Of a stretch of 64,000 nucleotides of DNA, positions 53,912 through 62,591 are shown piece by piece. Numbering within the stretch: the first letter of the stretch is position 1; the number at the start of each line of letters is the position of its first letter. The position numbers and the translations under genes are program-made. The stretch spans positions 186,001 to 250,000 of the forward strand of contig JAJFIS010000019.1 of assembly GCA_021774735.1 (NCBI GenBank). Direction: 5' to 3'. The notes beneath the pieces were generated by a model. The model was not told the origin of the DNA, ran no database searches, and was given only the letters and a program-made list of their open reading frames with translations. Source of the DNA: Alphaproteobacteria bacterium. GTDB lineage: Bacteria; Pseudomonadota; Alphaproteobacteria; Sphingomonadales; Kordiimonadaceae.

Positions 53912-54823
53912 TTATTCAGCTTTTAGTAGCGCGTTCAGGGCATCTTTATAGCTGCGGCTAACGGGTATTTTTGCCCCTGAGTGCAGCTCCAATTGGCTGC
54001 CACCGCTCAGTAAGGCTTGGATCTCACGAATATCGTCCACACGCACAATATAACTGCGGTGTACGCGGATGAAATTGTCTGGGTTCAGGCGCTTTTCCAA
54101 ATTTTGTAAAGTTTCCCGCAGCAGACATTCCTCCGCGCCGGCAAAAACCCGTACATAATTGGCCGAGGACTGAAAATAGCTGATGTCTTTAAGGCTTAAA
54201 AGCCGGTCGCCGCGCCCCCTTTTGACCATGATAGTGTCTGCACCCACAAGGGAGCGCCGCTGAAGCTTTCTAGTTTGGTGCAGCCTGTAAGTCCAAATTA
54301 TGATGATGAAACTTAAATAAACCGGCAGGTCTTTTGAAAATTCATAGGCGAGCATTTCAAGAAAGCCAAAAAAGCCACCCTCAAAGGCATGGAGATAGGT
54401 AAAGCCGCGCATCAAAAAGGCAAGCTCGCGCAGTGCCATCATTGTGAGCACATGAGTTATGGAAAAAATGACCGCACCACCCGCATGGGCCGCGATGGTT
54501 TTAACGCCATGATCCAACGTTAAGGGAAAGCGCTTCAACCAATAGTGGATGAAAGGCACCAACAGGAAGATCGCAAAGGCGCTGCTGGCTTCATTAACAA
54601 CCAAGCGGTACATGAAAAACTCAATGCTCCGGCGGGCATAGTCCATGATGATAATATAGCTGTTAAGACTCGCGAAAAAGCCAATCAGCAACAGCCAAAA
54701 ACCCGCTTCCAGTGATCGTTTTGTCCATACGGACTTGAACATACTTTGGCCTGTGTCGCTCAATGGTGTTTCGTCAGCTATTGGGGCCATTAGGCTGTTA
54801 AATCCTTCATTTTGGCGCTTCAT
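53912..54823 (-). CDS. LytTR-type membrane-associated transcriptional regulator
   Basis: Regulator of 303 residues. Four or so hydrophobic segments (about 40-60, 78-98, 110-132 and 160-182) precede a C-terminal LytTR DNA-binding domain (about 205-300; LLSLKDISYFQSSANYVRVF, IRVHRSYIVRVDDI and IPVSRSYKDAL). This puts a DNA-binding domain directly on a membrane sensor, without a receiver. The ligand is unknown. It is divergent from the beta-barrel gene at 54971, a possible target. Confidence 0.85.
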   Translation of the reverse strand: MKRQNEGFNSLMAPIADETPLSDTGQSMFKSVWTKRSLEAGFWLLLIGFFASLNSYIIIMDYARRSIEFFMYRLVVNEASSAFAIFLLVPFIHYWLKRFPLTLDHGVKTIAAHAGGAVIFSITHVLTMMALRELAFLMRGFTYLHAFEGGFFGFLEMLAYEFSKDLPVYLSFIIIIWTYRLHQTRKLQRRSLVGADTIMVKRGRGDRLLSLKDISYFQSSANYVRVFAGAEECLLRETLQNLEKRLNPDNFIRVHRSYIVRVDDIREIQALLSGGSQLELHSGAKIPVSRSYKDALNALLKAE

Positions 54824-54970
54824 CCCAAGGAGCGGTCATTCATCCCAGACCAACTTTTGGCCTTAATGGCTTTCATGTCAAGAGGCAGGCGTGCTTCCAC
54901 TTTGGTCGTACGTCATGAAAATACACAGTGAATATAAATGGTCACGACATTTGAGAAAAGGATATTTGAG

Positions 54971-55636
54971 ATGAAGATGAAATATGGAGCGAATTATGGG
55001 TTGAAGCTGAGCGGTCTTTTGCTCCTTTATAGCTTTATAACAGTACCCGCCTGCGCCCAAGATGGGCAAGAGGCAAAGGATAAAGCTTTTGACGGTTTTT
55101 ACGCCGGAGTAGAAGGAGGATACCAAAATATCTTTGGCGGGGCTTTGGTGGGTGGTCGCGATCTACTCGCCCAAGACAGCAAAGCTATCATCGGTGTGCT
55201 CGCGGGATGGCGCAAACAATTTGGTGGTGGATTTGTCATAGGCCTTGAAAGCCAGTGGGCTTGGACCGATGGTCAATTGAACTTCACGGACCCAGCCTCT
55301 AGTCTAACCATCGACTATGATAACAATAGCCAAGTTGGTTATGGCCTTACCTTCGGTCATGTGGTGGGGAGCCAGCAAAAGACATTGCTGTATCTATATG
55401 GTTATCAGACCGACAGGAACTTTGACGTTTCTATTGTCGGCCCTGCGGGCACAGGAACTCAGCGCGACCGGCAAGGGATGATTCGCTACGGCATCGGCTT
55501 CGAGCATGCGGTTCGGGACGCTTTGCATTTTCGTTTAAACATTGGCGGCGTGAAGGTGGACTTCGGTGATGCGGACACCAACATAGATGTGGAAAATAAA
55601 ATAGATGTCACTTTGGGGCTGGTTTATCAATTTTAA
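54971..55636 (+). CDS. Outer-membrane beta-barrel protein
   Basis: Predicted outer-membrane protein of 221 residues with a signal peptide (about 1-30, ending in PACAQ). FDGFYAGVEGGYQN, alternating strands such as FVIGLESQWAWTDGQLNF, and the C-terminal aromatic residue of DVTLGLVYQF are features of OmpA-like/OMP_b-brl porin-type barrels of eight strands. The ATG at 54971 has AAAGGA upstream. Function unknown. Confidence 0.8.
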   Translation: MKMKYGANYGLKLSGLLLLYSFITVPACAQDGQEAKDKAFDGFYAGVEGGYQNIFGGALVGGRDLLAQDSKAIIGVLAGWRKQFGGGFVIGLESQWAWTDGQLNFTDPASSLTIDYDNNSQVGYGLTFGHVVGSQQKTLLYLYGYQTDRNFDVSIVGPAGTGTQRDRQGMIRYGIGFEHAVRDALHFRLNIGGVKVDFGDADTNIDVENKIDVTLGLVYQF

Positions 55637-55686
55637 TAAGCTTTTTAGGTACATTGAAAAAATTCCCTGGGTGGATGGTTGCTTAT

Positions 55687-57144
55687 TCAGCTTTCAACAT
55701 CGGCCGTTTCAGCGGCGGGAAATTCCACCCAAAAGATGGACCCTTCGTCTAAAGTGCTTTCATATCCAATTTGGCCGTTCATCGATTCTGTTAATTTTTT
55801 ACAAATGGCAAGCCCAAGTCCAATGCCCCCAACACCGCTGTTGCTTAGATCAATGCGATCAAAGGGTGAGAAGATAAGCGCGGCCTTATCTTCAGCTATC
55901 CCAATACCAGTATCTTTAACATATATTCTAATATGGTCGTCGGGCACTGCGTAACAGCCAAACTCTAAAGACCCTTTTGGTTTATTATATTTAACGGCGT
56001 TAGAGATAAAATTTAAAATGATTTGTTCAAGCCTAGCATGATCAACCAATATTTTTCTATTGGCGCTTTTAATTCCTGTAAAGGATATATCGCCACTTTC
56101 GGTAATTTGGCGAATGGTTGGAAGGCATGCTCTAAAAACGTCACTTGGCATGATTGGCTCAATTTGAAATTTTAACTTCCCGGCTTCAATTTTGGAAAAA
56201 TCCAAGACATCAGAAATGAGATTGTTAAGCTGTCGGCCAGCATCAGCAATAATTTTAAGGCGCTCATTCCGCTCTTCTTTATTATTTGCACCAATACCCA
56301 TTTCAAGGGCTTCTGCGAAACCAATAATGGCATTTAAAGGGGTGCGTATTTCATGGCTCATCGTGGCTAGAAACTCAGACTTTGCTTCATTGGCCGAGTT
56401 GGCTTTTGTTGCATCTATTAAGGCTTTTTCCGTTTCAGTTTGATGCCTTTGAACTTCACCTGCCATGCTTTTAAAATTGGTGGCTAACTCTCCTATTTCG
56501 TCATTTCTTGGCGTGGATATATCTATTTTGAAATCACCATCATGTATTTTTTTTGTGGCATAGGAAAGGGCAATAACAGGTTTTATAATAACATGGTTTA
56601 TCCACCATAAAAATAAAGTGGTAGAGATGACGGACATAATAATTATGGCGACCAAAAGCAAAGGAAGGGTGTGGTTAAGTTGGGTCAACTGTGGCTCTAA
56701 GTCCACCCAAACCTTTAAGGTGGCTAGATGATCGGAGTAGAGGGAGATATCTTCCTCTAATTTGATAATATAATTGCTCAATAAAGGTTCATTAACGCTT
56801 AGGGGATACAGCAACTTACCTTCTGCATCAAACAGTTCAATATGTTTCCAAGAGGGGTGTTCTGACTTAATAATGTCCAAGCTTTCCCATGTCACAGCAA
56901 TATTATCTTCGAGCAGTTCAGGGATCAAACTATTGGCCCTTACCCGAACTTCTTGCGCAACAACATCTTCTAGCCACAGCCTATTCTCATTGGCCGAATT
57001 AGGAATGACAAATAAATATACAGAAAGAAGAGTGACACCAATTAGGGTAAAAATAACAGCAGATATTTTAAGCTTTATAGAAATGAACATTTTTCTATCA
57101 AGTTTTTTGGTGGCATGATGTGCTTTGATCTCTTTGCTTTGCAT
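55687..57144 (-). CDS. Sensor histidine kinase (HAMP-HisKA-HATPase)
   Basis: Membrane kinase of 485 residues. Two transmembrane segments (about 23-46 and 162-182) frame a periplasmic sensor loop, followed by HAMP (about 185-235), HisKA with MSHEIRTPLNAI (phosphorylated His264) and a HATPase domain (about 345-478; N box NAVKYNKPKGS, DTGIGIAEDKAALIF, GIGLGLAICKKL). No receiver domain. No response regulator is adjacent. It starts 16 bases after a PhnD-like binding-protein gene, so a binding-protein-coupled sensor is inferred. Its genes are A+T-rich. Confidence 0.9.
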   Translation of the reverse strand: MQSKEIKAHHATKKLDRKMFISIKLKISAVIFTLIGVTLLSVYLFVIPNSANENRLWLEDVVAQEVRVRANSLIPELLEDNIAVTWESLDIIKSEHPSWKHIELFDAEGKLLYPLSVNEPLLSNYIIKLEEDISLYSDHLATLKVWVDLEPQLTQLNHTLPLLLVAIIIMSVISTTLFLWWINHVIIKPVIALSYATKKIHDGDFKIDISTPRNDEIGELATNFKSMAGEVQRHQTETEKALIDATKANSANEAKSEFLATMSHEIRTPLNAIIGFAEALEMGIGANNKEERNERLKIIADAGRQLNNLISDVLDFSKIEAGKLKFQIEPIMPSDVFRACLPTIRQITESGDISFTGIKSANRKILVDHARLEQIILNFISNAVKYNKPKGSLEFGCYAVPDDHIRIYVKDTGIGIAEDKAALIFSPFDRIDLSNSGVGGIGLGLAICKKLTESMNGQIGYESTLDEGSIFWVEFPAAETADVES

Positions 57145-57160
57145 ATAACTATCCGCCAGA

Positions 57161-58018
57161 CTATTGATATAGCGTCTTTAGCCCCATGTTTTTTAATTCT
57201 AAATAATCTTCAATGGTTGCTTTATGTATTTGTTCAAGATTAACAGCTTTTAGCAATTTTCGTCCCCGTTCTGTTGCGGCAATTGAGAAAAAGGCCTTGG
57301 TTATAATTTGCACATGCTCTTTGGGTATGCGGTCATGAGAAACTATAGGGTGGGAATTGATGTGGGGGGTTTTGAAAATAACTTTTAAGGCATTTTGAAT
57401 TTCTTTTGGTTGCTTGTTAAGGGTGCTCATGACCCCACCACCTGCAGCGGCTTCCCCCAGTATAACATTTAAATAAACAGAAGAATGTGTTTGTACATAG
57501 TTTGGTTGGAAAGGGATGCCATCCTTATGCAGCTGTGCTCGAATTAGCATGCTAGCTCCCAGCGCATTTGGCGCAGGAAAGGCAATTTTTTTGCCGCGCA
57601 TGTCTTTAAGGTTTGAAAGGAGCGAATTTTTTTTGACCACCAAAATACCGTAAAGCTTTTTTTTACCATTACGAACCATAGGGCGGTAACTACCTTTTTC
57701 AGCAGCAATAAGGCTATGATAAGGGTTCATATAGGCCAAATCAAAGTCGCCGCGTAAAAATTTGTCTTCAAAATCTGGAATGGTGGGAGAGCTGCGAAGT
57801 TCAAACTTGAAGCCTGTTTCTTTTTCTAACATATGTAAAATAGGCACCCAGTTGATAACTATATGGCGCAGGGTAAATTGCGGAACAATACCAAAGGCGT
57901 ATGTTGGCCGCGCCTCATCAGAATGTAAATGCTCATGGCCAATCGAAGGTGTTGAATATGAAAATATAAACACACAACAGAAAGCTCTGAGCAAAAATAG
58001 AATATTAATATTAGTCAA
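57161..58018 (-). CDS. PhnD-like periplasmic phosphate/phosphonate-type binding protein
   Basis: Substrate-binding protein of 285 residues with a signal peptide. PhnD-family landmarks: TYAFGIVPQFT (near 40), the FDLAYMNPYHSLIA segment (near 90), GKKIAFPAPNALGASM (near 140) and HSSVYLNVILGEAAAGGGV (near 175). No ABC transporter genes are nearby, so it probably serves the adjacent kinase as a ligand detector, as LuxP serves LuxQ. The TTG at 58018 has GAAGGA upstream and gives a good signal peptide; a GTG at 58048 is the alternative. Ligand unknown. Confidence 0.8.
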   Translation of the reverse strand: MTNINILFLLRAFCCVFIFSYSTPSIGHEHLHSDEARPTYAFGIVPQFTLRHIVINWVPILHMLEKETGFKFELRSSPTIPDFEDKFLRGDFDLAYMNPYHSLIAAEKGSYRPMVRNGKKKLYGILVVKKNSLLSNLKDMRGKKIAFPAPNALGASMLIRAQLHKDGIPFQPNYVQTHSSVYLNVILGEAAAGGGVMSTLNKQPKEIQNALKVIFKTPHINSHPIVSHDRIPKEHVQIITKAFFSIAATERGRKLLKAVNLEQIHKATIEDYLELKNMGLKTLYQ

Positions 58019-58055
58019 ATTTGTTCCTTCTATACTATGATTTAGCACAATATCA

Positions 58056-58097
58056 ATATGGTAATATTTCTATATAATATGGTAATATTTCTATATA
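58056..58097 (+). repeat. Two perfect tandem 21-base repeats
   Basis: The 21-base unit starting ATATGGTAATATTTC occurs twice without gap (58056-58076 and 58077-58097). Each holds the small palindrome AATAT-4-ATATT on the minus strand. They are directly upstream of the PhnD-like/kinase operon, so they may be operators. Confidence 0.75.
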
Positions 58098-58278
58098 TTA
58101 GTTAAAAGCTTTAATCATTACTATATGCAATATGTCTACAATGAAATTATGTATTAACAGTTAAATTCTTTGTCGTGGCTATAGCGGTATTATCATTTTG
58201 CTTGGCAAGTATGCTAGGGTTGGCTAATTTCAGCCAGAACGTAATAATTGATCAACGACCTGAAGGCAGATCACCGGC

Positions 58279-58920
58279 ATGGACGCTATAAACAAACTCG
58301 TTAAAGGCTACGCAAAATTCCGCAATAAATATTTTGAAGAAGGCAAACATATCTATTCCGGTCTGGTCGAAAATGGTCAGTTCCCAGAGATAGCTGTCGT
58401 GGCCTGCTCTGATTCGCGCGTCGATCCGGCGATCGTCTTCCAATGTGACCCCGGTGACCTCTTCACTATCCGCAATGTTGCGAATTTGGTACCGCCCTAT
58501 GAGCCCAGCAAAGGCCACCACGGCACCAGCGCGGCGCTGGAGTTTGCCGTTGAAAATTTAGAGGTGAAGCATGTGATTGTGCTGGGGCATAGTCTTTGCG
58601 GTGGCATTCAGGCGCTTATTCATAATGATCACGCCGAATGCGACAGCCACTTTATCAGCCAGTGGATGTCTATAATGTCGGATGTACCGAGAAAAGTATT
58701 AGCGTCTGGGCCAGCACATTCCACTGGGGACGCGGCGAAGGACTGCGAAATGGCAGCGATCGGATTATCGCTGGACCATCTGATGCAATTTCCCTTTGTT
58801 CAGGAAAGGGTGGAGGCAGGCGCTTTGAAGCTCCACGGCTGGTATATTGATATTATTAGCGGCGAATTGATGAATTTTGATCCTGAGAGCCGAAAGTTCA
58901 TCACCGCTAAAATAGCTTAA
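58279..58920 (+). CDS. Beta-class carbonic anhydrase
   Basis: Zinc enzyme of 213 residues that interconverts CO2 and bicarbonate. The zinc and active-site residues are present: Cys43-Ser-Asp45-Ser-Arg47 and GHSLCGG (His104, Cys107). Length and the C-terminal HGWYIDIISGELMNF segment fit bacterial beta-CAs. It converges with the SDR gene after seven bases. Cytoplasmic, no signal peptide. Confidence 0.95.
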   Translation: MDAINKLVKGYAKFRNKYFEEGKHIYSGLVENGQFPEIAVVACSDSRVDPAIVFQCDPGDLFTIRNVANLVPPYEPSKGHHGTSAALEFAVENLEVKHVIVLGHSLCGGIQALIHNDHAECDSHFISQWMSIMSDVPRKVLASGPAHSTGDAAKDCEMAAIGLSLDHLMQFPFVQERVEAGALKLHGWYIDIISGELMNFDPESRKFITAKIA

Positions 58921-58927
58921 ACATTTA

Positions 58928-59734
58928 TCATTTAGGCTCCGGCGTAGCACTAGAACCTGCCAATATACCGCCGTCCACATGTATTTCTGTGCCGGTGATA
59001 TAGCTGCTGGCATCGCTGGCGAGATAGAGCGCGGCGTATGCCACATCATCGGCCAAACCCATCCTACCAAGGGGTACGCCGGCAGCAACGCCCGCTATGG
59101 CCTCAATACGCGCGGCACCTTCACCCAACATGGGGTCCCACATGGGGGTTAATATAGCCCCCGGGTGGATGCTATTGCAGCGAATGTTGTAAGAATTTTC
59201 AGCGCAGTAAAGTGCTACCGACTTTGTGTGATTGCGCACCCCGGCTTTGCTGGCTGCATAGGCGGTGGCAGCCGGAATGCCAACAACACCAGACCTTGAT
59301 GAAATATTGATAATGCTACCACCGCCGCGTTCTTTCATGGCGCTAATGGCATATTTGCAGCCTAGCGCAACGCCGTCTAAATTCACCCGGTGTACCTCTT
59401 TCCAGCTATTCATATCTAAATGCTCAGGGTCGTGAGGACCGAGGGTGTTGCTGAGGCCGGTGGTGCCCGCGTTATTGACCAGAACATCAAAGCCACTGAT
59501 ATCTTGACAAACCTTTTTCCAGCTCGCTTCAAGTGTTACATCAAGGTGCATATATTTGGCGCGACCTCCGAGAGTGCCTGCAGCATTTTCACCGGTTCCT
59601 TCTTGAATGTCGGTTAAAATCACTGTAGCACCAGCACGGTGAAATGCCTGGGCAGTGGCAAGACCAATGCCCTGTGCTGAACCGGTTATAAGGGCGGTTT
59701 TGCCGCTTAAGGTAAAAGGGTTTGTTTGGGCCAT
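58928..59734 (-). CDS. SDR-family oxidoreductase
   Basis: Classical short-chain dehydrogenase of 268 residues. NAD-binding TGSAQGIGLA (near 16), NNAGTTG (near 95) and the active-site SSRSGVVGIPAATAYAASKAG segment (Tyr and Lys of YxxxK near 160) are complete, with the C-terminal GTEIHVDGG. A hydroxyl group on a ring or steroid-like substrate is usual for the group; the substrate here is unknown. The ATG at 59734 has AAGGA upstream; an upstream in-frame ATG at 59761 is rejected. Confidence 0.88.
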   Translation of the reverse strand: MAQTNPFTLSGKTALITGSAQGIGLATAQAFHRAGATVILTDIQEGTGENAAGTLGGRAKYMHLDVTLEASWKKVCQDISGFDVLVNNAGTTGLSNTLGPHDPEHLDMNSWKEVHRVNLDGVALGCKYAISAMKERGGGSIINISSRSGVVGIPAATAYAASKAGVRNHTKSVALYCAENSYNIRCNSIHPGAILTPMWDPMLGEGAARIEAIAGVAAGVPLGRMGLADDVAYAALYLASDASSYITGTEIHVDGGILAGSSATPEPK

Positions 59735-59768
59735 GATTGTTTCCTTATGAAAAATAGGCATAAAAAAT

Positions 59769-59786
59769 CCCGCCAGAATGAGCGGG
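59769..59786 (-). terminator. Hairpin with T run just upstream of the SDR gene
   Basis: CCCGC and GCGGG arms (59769-59773 and 59782-59786); on the minus strand the stem is followed by ATTTTTT. It lies 35 bases before the SDR start codon, so it could be an attenuator of the SDR transcript or a terminator of antisense transcripts. The stem is short. Confidence 0.35.
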
Positions 59787-59938
59787 TTTCATGCAAATAA
59801 AGTCTGCATAGATGCCAGATACTGGGGTGGTAGATTTAAACTATGGTGGCAACTTTGGTCACTGGCTTGGTCCTTATTTTTCAAGAATTGTTAATATTCT
59901 ACCATATGAATTTGTAAATTTGCAAGGCAAACAGGAAC

Positions 59939-59967
59939 TTGAGGTGGAAAAATATAAGTAATAAAAT
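59939..59967 (+). promoter_or_regulatory. Probable cspA promoter
   Basis: TTGAGG (59939-59944), 17-base spacer, TAAAAT (59962-59967) fit a housekeeping promoter. Start of transcription near 59974 would leave a leader of about 137 bases, typical of cold-shock mRNAs. Confidence 0.5.
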
Positions 59968-60056
59968 TACGCAAAGCCCCTTTACATATGGACATCTTAG
60001 GGTTAGAGAGAGCCCGCAGTGGTTATTCTACTGTTTAATGATGCCCGACTAGATAC

Positions 60057-60100
60057 TTTCTTACGCTACTTTTCTGGCTTTTTTTAAATCGCGTAAGAGG
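60057..60100 (+). promoter_or_regulatory. cspA leader stem sequestering the Shine-Dalgarno
   Basis: TTTCTTACGC (60057-60066) can pair with GCGTAAGAGG (60091-60100): eight Watson-Crick and two G-U pairs around a 24-base loop. The right arm contains the AAGAGG ribosome site, with the ATG at 60111. Such a stem could limit translation unless altered, for example by temperature. Confidence 0.55.
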
Positions 60101-60110
60101 ATAAATTATC

Positions 60111-60320
60111 ATGGCAAATGGTACAGTTAAATGGTTTAACGCCACAAAAGGTTTTGGCTTCATTCAACCTGAAGATGGCGGCAACGACGTTTTCGTTCAC
60201 ATCTCAGCTGTTGAAGCGGCAGGTCTTAGCGGCCTGAAAGACGACCAGAAAGTTTCTTATGAAATGGAAGAAGACCGTCGTGGTCGCGCTTCTGCTGGTA
60301 GCCTTCAGCTGCTTGACTAA
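60111..60320 (+). CDS. Cold-shock protein, CspA family
   Basis: Single cold-shock domain of 69 residues that binds RNA and single-stranded DNA. RNP1 (KGFGFIQ) and RNP2 (DVFVHIS) are intact. The start is fixed by the family N-terminus MANGTVKWFN and AAGAGG at ten bases. A strong terminator follows. The long leader with an SD-pairing stem suggests post-transcriptional control. Confidence 0.97.
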   Translation: MANGTVKWFNATKGFGFIQPEDGGNDVFVHISAVEAAGLSGLKDDQKVSYEMEEDRRGRASAGSLQLLD

Positions 60321-60343
60321 TTTGGTTTTTTTAAACTGAACGG

Positions 60344-60374
60344 AAAAAGGTTGGCTTTGTGCCAGCCTTTTTTT
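60344..60374 (+). terminator. Rho-independent terminator after cspA
   Basis: AAAAAGGTTGGC (60344-60355) and GCCAGCCTTTTTTT (60361-60374) form a stem of about 11 pairs with one G-T and a TTTGT loop, ending in a T run. It follows the cspA stop by 23 bases. Confidence 0.88.
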
Positions 60375-60503
60375 GTGGGCAAATACTCAGCTAGCCTGTT
60401 TAAATATGTGTTCAAATAATTTCCATTTTCTTGACCCGAGTCATTTCATGCCGTCAATTTTGGCCTACCATGTTGCCTTCGGCGTAAAAAACAGGAGAAT
60501 GAT

Positions 60504-60953
60504 ATGTTTAATAACCCATCCCTAATTACCCGTATTGCAATAGGAAAAGGCCTTGGGGCGCTTATTGGTTTTATAATCTTTTTTATGATTCCCTATCTAG
60601 CTCCTGAAACCAGCTTGATGCTCCGGTGGGGTATCGTATTATGGTACACGACCATGGGTGCCATCATTGGTGTCTTCGGTGTTTTTACCTGGCACCCCAT
60701 TCTTAAGCTACCAATGCCATGGTGGTTCCGGGCCCCGCTTTTGGGTGGCTGGTTAAATTTCACTTTGGTTTTCTTTGCCTATGATGAATTTGCTCGCATG
60801 ACCCATGCCATCTTTGGGGAAGGTGGCCTGATGCTTTCGCCTTTCTGGGCGGTGTTAGAGGGTGCCCTTGTTGGTCTGTTTATTGGCTTTTTCGCCACGC
60901 ACTTCGGCGGTGAAGGGGCCATAACGGTAAGTGAGGACGAATCTGTAAGTTAG
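60504..60953 (+). CDS. Small polytopic membrane protein
   Basis: Integral membrane protein of 149 residues with about four hydrophobic segments (about 14-30, 40-60, 76-94 and 112-132) and an acidic C-terminus. I do not recognise the family. AGGAG lies just upstream of the ATG. It stands between cspA and sulP and may be independently transcribed. Confidence 0.65.
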   Translation: MFNNPSLITRIAIGKGLGALIGFIIFFMIPYLAPETSLMLRWGIVLWYTTMGAIIGVFGVFTWHPILKLPMPWWFRAPLLGGWLNFTLVFFAYDEFARMTHAIFGEGGLMLSPFWAVLEGALVGLFIGFFATHFGGEGAITVSEDESVS

Positions 60954-60993
60954 AACTGAATTTTTCTGCATTTCTATGTGATCTGCTCTTTCC

Positions 60994-61022
60994 TTGACTT
61001 GGGGGCAGGCCAGCTATATGTA
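60994..61022 (+). promoter_or_regulatory. Probable promoter for sulP-usp
   Basis: TTGACT (60994-60999), a 17-base spacer, and TATGTA (61017-61022) form a good sigma-70-type promoter about 75 bases before the sulP start. Confidence 0.55.
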
Positions 61023-61099
61023 CGCACGCCTCACAAAAACTTTCTACTGTGACGCGTTCGAGCAGGCTTGCCCGCGACCCTTATTAAACAAGGAATAAA

Positions 61100-62581
61100 A
61101 TGTTTTTATCTCAATTGCGCTCTGAGTGGCTTGGTAATGTGCGCAGCGACCTTCTCGCGGGAATGGTAGTGGCGCTTGCCCTCATCCCCGAAGCTATCGC
61201 CTTTTCCATTATCGCCGGCGTTGACCCCAAGGTGGGCCTATACGCCTCTTTTTGTATGGCAGTGGTCATTTCCATCGTTGGGGGCCGACCGGGGATGATT
61301 TCAGCCGCCACTGGCGCTATGGCCTTGGTTATGGTAACTTTGGTGAAGGATTACGGGCTGGACTATCTGCTCGCGGCAACGGTGCTCACAGGTGTCCTGC
61401 AAATTCTCGCTGGTATTTTTAAGCTAGGATCCTTGTTGAGGTTTGTTTCGCGCTCAGTGGTGACGGGCTTTGTTAATGCGCTGGCTATCCTTATTTTCAT
61501 GGCGCAAATTCCGGAATTTGTTGGTGCGGGTTGGCAAATGTACGCCGTGGTCGCGGCGGGTCTGGCCATCATTTATCTATTTCCTTATGTCACTAAAGCG
61601 GTGCCTTCCCCCTTGGTGGCGATCGTGGCATTAACAGCTTTCAGCCTTTATGTGGACTTAGATATTCGCACTGTGGGTGACCTTGGTGCTTTGCCGGATG
61701 CGCTGCCAAGCTTTTTCATTCCAAACATTCCGTTCACATGGGAAACGCTGACTATTATTTTCCCCTACTCGGCAACGCTCGCGGCGGTGGGATTACTCGA
61801 ATCGCTCATGACAGCGGTTATTATTGATGATTTAACCGATACGCCGAGTGCTAAAAACCGCGAATGTGCCGGTCAGGGCATCGCTAATATTACCGTTGGG
61901 TTTTTTGGTGGCATGGCAGGCTGCGCCATGATTGGTCAGTCAGTGATTAATGTTAAATCAGGTGGCCGTGGGCGGCTATCCACCTTTTTTGCCGGAAGCT
62001 TTTTACTGTTCCTTCTGCTCGTACTTGGTGATTGGGTAAGCCAAATCCCGATGGCAGCCTTGGTGGCGGTGATGATCATGGTTTCGATCGGAACTTTCAG
62101 TTGGGCTTCGGTCCGCAATCTGCGTACCCACCCTAAATCCTCAAGCCTTGTGATGGTTTCAACCGTTATTGTGGTTGTGATGACCCATGACTTAGCCATG
62201 GGGGTTTTGGTTGGTGTCTTGATGAGCGTATTGTTCTTCGCCCGCAAAATTGCTCATTTGTTTGCGGTGGAAAGTAGCCTTTCAGCCGATGGTAAACACC
62301 GCTCTTACCAAGTTTTGGGGCAGGTGTTTTTTGCCTCCGCTGCCCAGCTCACTGCTAGCTTTGATTTCAAAGAAGTGGTTGAAAAGGTCACCATTGACAT
62401 GAGCAGAGCCCATTTTTGGGACCTTTCGGGGGTTGGTGCGCTAGATAATATCGTGCTGAAGTTCCGCCGTGAAGGAACCGAGGTTGAACTTTTGGGCCTG
62501 AATGAAGCTAGTGCAACAATAGTTGAGCGCCTTGGTATTTATGACAAGCCCGATGCGCTTGATTTAATGCTGAAACATTAG
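61100..62581 (+). CDS. SulP-family anion transporter
   Basis: Inner-membrane transporter of 493 residues. The N-terminal segment [31 protein letters not shown], the [12 protein letters not shown] loop, and [26 protein letters not shown] are diagnostic for SulP proteins. A shortened STAS domain (about 400-490) ends the protein. Family members move sulfate or bicarbonate. The carbonic anhydrase 2 kb upstream hints at bicarbonate, but this is inference. It is followed after 10 bases by a USP gene. Confidence 0.93.
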   Translation: MFLSQLRSEWLGNVRSDLLAGMVVALALIPEAIAFSIIAGVDPKVGLYASFCMAVVISIVGGRPGMISAATGAMALVMVTLVKDYGLDYLLAATVLTGVLQILAGIFKLGSLLRFVSRSVVTGFVNALAILIFMAQIPEFVGAGWQMYAVVAAGLAIIYLFPYVTKAVPSPLVAIVALTAFSLYVDLDIRTVGDLGALPDALPSFFIPNIPFTWETLTIIFPYSATLAAVGLLESLMTAVIIDDLTDTPSAKNRECAGQGIANITVGFFGGMAGCAMIGQSVINVKSGGRGRLSTFFAGSFLLFLLLVLGDWVSQIPMAALVAVMIMVSIGTFSWASVRNLRTHPKSSSLVMVSTVIVVVMTHDLAMGVLVGVLMSVLFFARKIAHLFAVESSLSADGKHRSYQVLGQVFFASAAQLTASFDFKEVVEKVTIDMSRAHFWDLSGVGALDNIVLKFRREGTEVELLGLNEASATIVERLGIYDKPDALDLMLKH

Positions 62582-62591
62582 GGGATAGACA

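Larger units (their letters stand above)
59735..60110. other. 376-base intergenic region with cspA leader
   Basis: Between the divergent SDR and cspA genes. It contains the short hairpin at 59769-59786, a probable cspA promoter (59939-59967), and the leader stem (60057-60100). A 24-residue open frame at 59843-59917 has no ribosome site and is not called. No other gene is seen. Confidence 0.7.

Noticed and set aside
59843-59917. 24-residue hydrophobic open frame upstream of cspA
   Set aside because: No ribosome site and no other support.
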